NCBI GenBank assembly: GCA_016931855.1
Contig: JAFGDZ010000045.1
Location: forward strand, 1 to 46,118
DNA from: Bacteroidales bacterium
GTDB taxonomy: Bacteria > Bacteroidota > Bacteroidia > Bacteroidales > Tenuifilaceae
Length of the DNA: 46,118 nucleotides
Direction of reading: 5' to 3'
Under the pieces are notes generated by a model. That model was not told the origin of the DNA and did not search any database. It saw nothing but the letters and a program-made list of their open reading frames with translations. The translations under genes were made by a program, and so were the position numbers. Position 1 is the first letter of the stretch, and each line of letters starts with the position of its first letter. Positions 41,972 through 46,118 of this stretch are shown here, piece after piece.

Positions 41972-44727
41972 AACCAGTTTTCGCCAACACCCGACTCTGC
42001 TATTAATGGAACCGAAAGCTTAATGGCGCCCTCCATCTCCTCTTTTACAAGTTGCTGCAGAGTGGGCAGCTCGCTTTTAAGCGCATCAAACACCAATTCG
42101 TCGTGTACCTGAATAATCATCTTCGATAGTAAATTTTCCTGCTTTAGGCGTTTGTTGATACGAATCATGGCCACCTTAATAATGTCGGCAGCAGAGCCTT
42201 GAATTGGGGCGTTAATGGCGTTTCGCTCGGCAAGTCCGCGCACGGTTCCGTTGTTGGACCTAATGTCGGGAAGGTAGCGCTTGCGGCCAAGTAGTGTGGT
42301 TACGTAGCCCTTTTCGCGCGCGTTGGCAATGCAGCGATCCATGTATGTTTTAACTCCGGTGTAGGTTCCAAAGTACCCGTCAATTAGTTCCTTGGCTTCG
42401 GTACGGGAGATGTTTAGGCGCTGCGAAAGCCCAAAGGCCGATATGCCGTATATCATTCCAAAGTTTGCCGTTTTTGCAGAGCTACGCTGCTCGCGGGTAA
42501 CCTCGGAAATGGGCACCTTAAATATTTTGGCTGCGGTTGCTGTGTGTATATCCTCGTTGTTGAGGAATGCTTCGCAAAGCGATGGGTCTTGGCTCATGTG
42601 TGCCATAAGCCTTAGCTCAATTTGTGAGTAGTCGGCCGATAGGATAATGTGGTTATCATCGGATGGGATAAACGCTTTGCGTATTTCCCTGCCGCGCTCC
42701 TCGCGAATGGGGATGTTTTGCAGGTTAGGATTATTGGAACTTAACCTTCCGGTTGCAGCAACTGCTTGGTTAAACGATGCGTGTATGCGTCCCGTTTTTG
42801 GGCTTACCAGTGCAGGTAGCGCCTCAATGTAGGTTGATAAGAGTTTTTTTATGGAGCGGAACTCCAATATCTTATCAATAATAGGGTGCTTATCCTTATA
42901 TTTTAGCAGCTCCTCCTCGCTGGTTGAGTACTGCTTTGTTTTGGTCATCTTAACGTCCGAGGCAATCTTTAGCTTCTCAAAGAGGACCTCGCCAAGCTGC
43001 TTGGGCGACGATATGTTTAGGTCGGGGGTTTGAGCCAGCTCCTTTATCTCGTTGTCTAGGTTAATAAGTTCGGCGTTAAGGGTTTTTCCAAAATCATTAA
43101 GGCTGTTGGAGTCAATTTTAACTCCAGTAAGCTCCATTTCGGCCAGAACCTCCACAAGCGGAGCTTCAATCTCGTTGTATAGTTCTGTTAAGCCCTCATT
43201 TTGCAGGCGTGGCTCTAGTATATTCTTTAGCTGTAGGGTAATATCGGCATCCTCGGCGGCGTAAACCGATATCTTATCAACAGGAATGCTGCGCATGTTT
43301 AGCTGCCCTGCACCCTTTTTTCCAATTAGCTCCTCAATCTCAATGGGCTTGTAGTTTAGCAGCTGCTCGGCAAGGTAGTTCATGTTGTGACGCATGTCGG
43401 GCTCAAGAAGGTAATGCGCAAGCATGGTATCAAACATGTAACCTTTTAGTGTTACGCCATACGCCCTAAGCATTAGCAGGTCGAACTTAATGTTTTGCCC
43501 AATTTTGGTGATGCCTTCGTTCTCAAAAATGGGTTTAAACTCATTAAGTATGCCTTGTGCCTCTTGCTGGTTACTGGGAATGGGAACGTACCAAGCGGTT
43601 CCTTCTTTTACTGCGAATGATAGCCCAACAAGGGTTGATGTTATTGGGTCTAGCCCTGTAGTTTCGGTGTCGAAACAAATCTCCTTTGCTGATGATAGGG
43701 TTGCAATAAGCTCCTTCCGTTGGTCGGGATTGGCCATTACTTGGTAATTAACCTTTTTGTCGGCAATAGTTAGGTAGTCCGATTGTACTGCGGGTTTAAC
43801 CGTATCGTCAAAACCAAAAAGATTGCCCTGCACAGCGGTTGGTGCCACTGGTTTGGGCTCCTCTACCAGCTCTTTGAGCAGCGACTTAAACTCCATCTCC
43901 TCAAGAATAGCCTTAAGCTTGGGCTTATCGTACTCCTTTCTGATTAGCTCATCGGCGTGCAGCTCTAAGTTGATGTCGAGCTTAATGGTGGTAAGGGTGC
44001 GTGCTAGGTAGAGCTGCTCCTTGTTGGCAAGTATGTTCTCTTTTTGTGCTTTGGATAGCTTATCAATATTCTCAATAATAGCATCGATGGTGCCATACTG
44101 CGATATCAGCTTTGCGGCGGTTTTCTCACCAATGCCTGGGATGCCGGGAATGTTGTCGGATTTATCGCCCCAAAGTGCTAGGATGTCTATAAACTGGTCG
44201 GGTGCGGTAATGCCATACTCTTTGCAGAACCGCTCCTTGGTAACGGTTTCAATATCGCCACCAGAGCGGCCGGGCTTAATAACGGTTATATTGTCGCTAA
44301 GTAGCTGGCCGTAGTCCTTGTCGGGGGTCATCATTAGTACCTCAAAGCCTTGCCTTTCGGCCTGTTTGGCCATGCTGCCAATAATATCGTCGGCCTCAAA
44401 CCCTTTCATCTGCAGAATGGTGATGTTTAGGGATTGAAGCAGCTCCTTGATAATTGGAATCGCAAGTCGAATATCCTCAGGGGTTTCCTCTCTGTTGGCC
44501 TTATACTCTGGAAATAGCTCGGTTCTAAAGGTTGGTCCAGATAGGTCAAACGCCACTGCAATGTGTGTTGGCTCAAAGCGCTTAAGCGCATCGAGCAGCG
44601 TTTTGGTGAAGCCATATACTGCCGAAGTGTTTAGCCCTTTCGAGTTTCTTATGGGTCTATTTATGAAAGCAAAGTATGCGCGGTAAATTAGAGCATAAGC
44701 ATCGAGTAGGAGCAGTTTCTTGGGCAT
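41959..44727 (-). CDS. polA: DNA polymerase I
   Basis: 922 aa, three domains. Residues 1-290: 5'-3' exonuclease/flap nuclease ('LLLLDAYALIYRAY', 'TPDKDYGQLL', 'WGDKSDNIPGIPGIGEKTA'). Residues about 320-510: 3'-5' exonuclease with Asp353 and Glu355 in 'FDTETTGLD', so the proofreading site looks intact, unlike in Taq-like enzymes. Residues 510-922: polymerase with motif A 'DYSQIELRL', motif B 'RSSAKTANFGMIYGIS' and motif C 'QVHDELVFD'. It repairs DNA and replaces Okazaki primers. It is 39 bases downstream of queD, probably in one transcript. Confidence 0.98.
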   Translation of the reverse strand: MPKKLLLLDAYALIYRAYFAFINRPIRNSKGLNTSAVYGFTKTLLDALKRFEPTHIAVAFDLSGPTFRTELFPEYKANREETPEDIRLAIPIIKELLQSLNITILQMKGFEADDIIGSMAKQAERQGFEVLMMTPDKDYGQLLSDNITVIKPGRSGGDIETVTKERFCKEYGITAPDQFIDILALWGDKSDNIPGIPGIGEKTAAKLISQYGTIDAIIENIDKLSKAQKENILANKEQLYLARTLTTIKLDINLELHADELIRKEYDKPKLKAILEEMEFKSLLKELVEEPKPVAPTAVQGNLFGFDDTVKPAVQSDYLTIADKKVNYQVMANPDQRKELIATLSSAKEICFDTETTGLDPITSTLVGLSFAVKEGTAWYVPIPSNQQEAQGILNEFKPIFENEGITKIGQNIKFDLLMLRAYGVTLKGYMFDTMLAHYLLEPDMRHNMNYLAEQLLNYKPIEIEELIGKKGAGQLNMRSIPVDKISVYAAEDADITLQLKNILEPRLQNEGLTELYNEIEAPLVEVLAEMELTGVKIDSNSLNDFGKTLNAELINLDNEIKELAQTPDLNISSPKQLGEVLFEKLKIASDVKMTKTKQYSTSEEELLKYKDKHPIIDKILEFRSIKKLLSTYIEALPALVSPKTGRIHASFNQAVAATGRLSSNNPNLQNIPIREERGREIRKAFIPSDDNHIILSADYSQIELRLMAHMSQDPSLCEAFLNNEDIHTATAAKIFKVPISEVTREQRSSAKTANFGMIYGISAFGLSQRLNISRTEAKELIDGYFGTYTGVKTYMDRCIANAREKGYVTTLLGRKRYLPDIRSNNGTVRGLAERNAINAPIQGSAADIIKVAMIRINKRLKQENLLSKMIIQVHDELVFDALKSELPTLQQLVKEEMEGAIKLSVPLIAESGVGENWLKAH

Positions 44728-44766
44728 TGTTTTGGGTTTTTGTTGATAGGATAAATGAGGCTAAGG

Positions 44767-45213
44767 TTAGCTATCGGTATTGTCGGAGGCGTACCACTCG
44801 GCAAACGAGTTGGCGGTTTCGTACAGCTTAAGCTGGAAAAGGTTTACCCTATTGGGAAGTTCCTTCCTAATTTCATCGGCAATGTAGGGTAGCATGTTCT
44901 CGCAGGTGGGCTGGAAGGGTACTACAACCGTTTTTTCGTTTATCTGCTTAAGCACCTCAAGGTTTTTACTGTCGCGAATAACCAGTGCGTGGTCAAAAAC
45001 GTTTACCACCTTTGAGCCAACAATTCGTTTAAGGTCACCAAAGTCCATAACCATTCCATCCTTAGGATTGGTGGGGTCGTTTATTGGTTCCCCTATTATG
45101 GTAACAAAGAGCCTATATGAATGCCCGTGGAGGTTTTTACATAAGCCATCGTAGCCCTCGAGCATGTGCGACATCTCAAAGCGAAATTCCTTTGTTAGTC
45201 TTATTACTGCCAT
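44767..45213 (-). CDS. queD: 6-carboxytetrahydropterin synthase
   Basis: 148 aa, PTPS/QueD fold. The enzyme makes 6-carboxy-5,6,7,8-tetrahydropterin in the queuosine/preQ0 pathway. The zinc and catalytic residues are His16 ('FEMSHML'), Cys25 and the pair His29/His31 in 'CKNLHGHSY'. Cys25 with this spacing fits QueD rather than the classical pyruvoyl PTPS; 'MVMDFGDLK' and 'PTCENMLPYIADEI' are also typical. No queC or queE is adjacent. It has its own promoter and precedes polA. Confidence 0.93.
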   Translation of the reverse strand: MAVIRLTKEFRFEMSHMLEGYDGLCKNLHGHSYRLFVTIIGEPINDPTNPKDGMVMDFGDLKRIVGSKVVNVFDHALVIRDSKNLEVLKQINEKTVVVPFQPTCENMLPYIADEIRKELPNRVNLFQLKLYETANSFAEWYASDNTDS

Positions 45214-45234
45214 TTATTGTGAAGTTTTACTGTG

Positions 45235-45242
45235 CAAAAATA
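45235..45242 (-). promoter_or_regulatory. -7 promoter element for queD-polA
   Basis: Minus-strand TATTTTTG (TAnnTTTG), 22 bases upstream of the queD start codon. Confidence 0.6.
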
Positions 45243-45243
45243 A

Positions 45244-45262
45244 CCTTTGTTGCCAACAAAGG
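45244..45262. promoter_or_regulatory. Inverted repeat just upstream of the queD promoter element
   Basis: Perfect 8-bp arms (45244-45251 / 45255-45262) with a 3-nt spacer, one base upstream of the -7 element. It could be an operator covering the -10 to -33 zone. Confidence 0.4.
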
Positions 45263-45455
45263 AGAATTGTGTAGAAGTTAAAGTCTAATATAGATATAAT
45301 TTTGAGCATAACGAGGCGGTTGTGGTTGAAATACATGGGCGCAGAATGGCTGGGGACGCAGGTTGAAACACAAGTTTTATGGAGTTGTTACCTGTAATTT
45401 CGCCTCGAGCTCAGCCTGCTGGTTCTTTTACATTTAGTTACATCTAGTAACAAAT

Positions 45456-45487
45456 AATCCTGACAGACTCTAATGCCTGTCAGGATT
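45456..45487 (-). terminator. Possible terminator of the ArsR-type gene
   Basis: Perfect 11-bp stem (45456-45466 / 45477-45487) with a 10-nt loop, 53 bases past the stop codon. The minus-strand tail is only weakly T-rich. Confidence 0.5.
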
Positions 45488-45539
45488 TGCCTAAATCAGT
45501 TATAGGAAGTATGTAAATCGCCTGTTTGCTTTAATTGCG

Positions 45540-45842
45540 TTAAACCCTACAGCAGTGGCTTATGCAGTCGAGTATTTTGCCTAAATTCTCGTTACGCAAA
45601 AAGTAGAAGGTGTTTTTTCCATCCCTTTTAGAGAGGAGCACGCCCTTATCTTTTAGTATTCCTAGATGATGCGAGGTGGTTGATTGCTCAATGTTCAGCT
45701 TCTCGTGAATTTCGGTAACGGTAAGCTTTTTACCATCCTCAAGCAGGCTGATAATGGCTATTCGCATTGGGTGTGCTATGGCTTTTAGCATAGCTGCAGC
45801 CTGTTCTAGTTGTTCTATTTGCAAATCTTTAAATTGATGCAT
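45540..45842 (-). CDS. ArsR/SmtB-family winged-helix regulator
   Basis: 100 aa, the size of the family. The winged HTH reads 'IAHPMRIAIISLLEDGKKLTV', 'IHEKLNIEQSTTSHHLGILKDKGVL', with the wing 'SKRDGKNTFYFL'. The end 'ISHCCRV' gives a His-Cys-Cys cluster that could bind a metal or sense thiol oxidation, though classical ArsR Cys-Val-Cys in helix 3 is absent. No transporter or efflux gene is beside it, so its target may be only itself or may lie elsewhere. An inverted repeat overlaps its promoter, suggesting autoregulation. Confidence 0.93.
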   Translation of the reverse strand: MHQFKDLQIEQLEQAAAMLKAIAHPMRIAIISLLEDGKKLTVTEIHEKLNIEQSTTSHHLGILKDKGVLLSKRDGKNTFYFLRNENLGKILDCISHCCRV

Positions 45843-45869
45843 TGTGTTTCTTGTTTACGAAAAAGTATG

Positions 45870-45887
45870 CAAATATATGAATATTTG
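45870..45887 (-). promoter_or_regulatory. ArsR-type operator overlapping the -7 promoter element
   Basis: Perfect inverted repeat CAAATAT-atga-ATATTTG (45870-45876 / 45881-45887). The minus strand reads TATATTTG (45870-45877), an exact TAnnTTTG element 28 bases upstream of the ArsR-type start. Bound repressor would block this promoter. Confidence 0.65.
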
Positions 45888-46118
45888 ATTTGTAATTGCC
45901 TAATTGGAGTAAAAAACAGGTTGTTACGTAATAATGTTTGTCGCGTTTTGAACAGTATAGCTAACCTGGAGGCTTCGTTTTGCAATGGATTAGTAATGCT
46001 GTAGCAATTTAAGGGTGAACAACTAAATGTTGAACACTAGCATCCGAAAGTACGAAATTTAAAAATGCCCTCAGAATCCCCTATTTTTGAGTTCGAGAAA
46101 AAACTTTAAAATTATGGG

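Larger units (their letters stand above)
45214..45539. other. Intergenic region between ArsR-type gene and queD
   Basis: 326 bases with no gene. It holds the queD promoter and inverted repeat at the low end and the hairpin 45456-45487 at the other. The middle (about 45290-45450) has nothing that I can name. Confidence 0.6.

Noticed and set aside
45810-46004. 64-codon plus-strand ORF
   Set aside because: It spans the ArsR-type start and operator and has no protein-like features.
46055-46099. Short frame 'MPSESPIFEFEKKL' at the window end, resembling an acetyl-CoA carboxylase alpha start
   Set aside because: It stops after 14 codons, so there is no supported gene; a gene could begin at the ATG at 46114 but only five bases are visible.
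1-46118. CRISPR array, prophage, insertion sequence or rRNA operon
   Set aside because: I looked for regularly spaced repeats, integrase/transposase motifs and rRNA-like sequence and found none.

Overview
The window looks like chromosomal DNA of a Bacteroidota bacterium, probably from the Bacteroidales lineage. The evidence is: several secreted proteins ending in type IX secretion (T9SS) sorting domains; repeated promoter elements of the Bacteroidota form TAnnTTTG just upstream of genes; TPR-containing hybrid histidine kinases; an ECF sigma / transmembrane anti-sigma / outer-membrane protein module; and the gene order yceD-rpmF-plsX-fabH. No prophage, insertion sequence or CRISPR array was recognised.

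Layout. 1-2500 is a variable strip: a small putative lipoprotein, a three-gene toxin-antitoxin operon (HTH regulator, antitoxin, ParE/RelE-like toxin) bracketed by a 49-bp direct repeat, then non-coding DNA with REP-like palindromes and a diverged 97-bp duplication. 2560-7211 is housekeeping: yceD-rpmF-plsX-fabH (translation and fatty-acid/phospholipid initiation) and the GTPase gene typA. 7422-10555 is a MacB/FtsX-type ABC exporter, followed by dipeptidase E (pepE). 11471-16074 holds a TPR membrane protein with a degenerate phosphatase-like end and the ECF sigma/anti-sigma/outer-membrane-protein module. 16171-20210 has an e(P4)-type acid phosphatase lipoprotein convergent with a three-PAS hybrid histidine kinase. 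20361-28466 encodes two very large secreted T9SS proteases in series, a gingipain-like C25 peptidase with CUB domains and an M6 metalloprotease. 28635-30457 is dtd-mazG-deoC plus tRNA-Arg(CCU).

30785-36091 is the most unusual part. It holds a long leader with a doubtful small ORF, a fusion of a GNAT acetyltransferase to an acetylpolyamine amidohydrolase (HDAC fold), two overlapping ATP-grasp ligases of the D-Ala-D-Ala ligase type, a second GNAT and an Lrp/AsnC regulator. Together they read like an uncharacterised pathway that acetylates, ligates and deacetylates an amine or amino-acid compound. The function is inferred from domains only.

36128-46118 contains a TPR hybrid histidine kinase, a small charge-segregated protein, two transporters (AAE-type and AEC-type), queD-polA, and an ArsR-type regulator with a good candidate operator over its own promoter.

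Most genes in the first 28 kb lie on the minus strand. Perfect hairpins followed by T-runs mark many operon ends. Several promoter elements and active-site numberings allow start codons to be placed internally to the longest ORF (ABC ATPase, pepE, M6 protease, AAE transporter).
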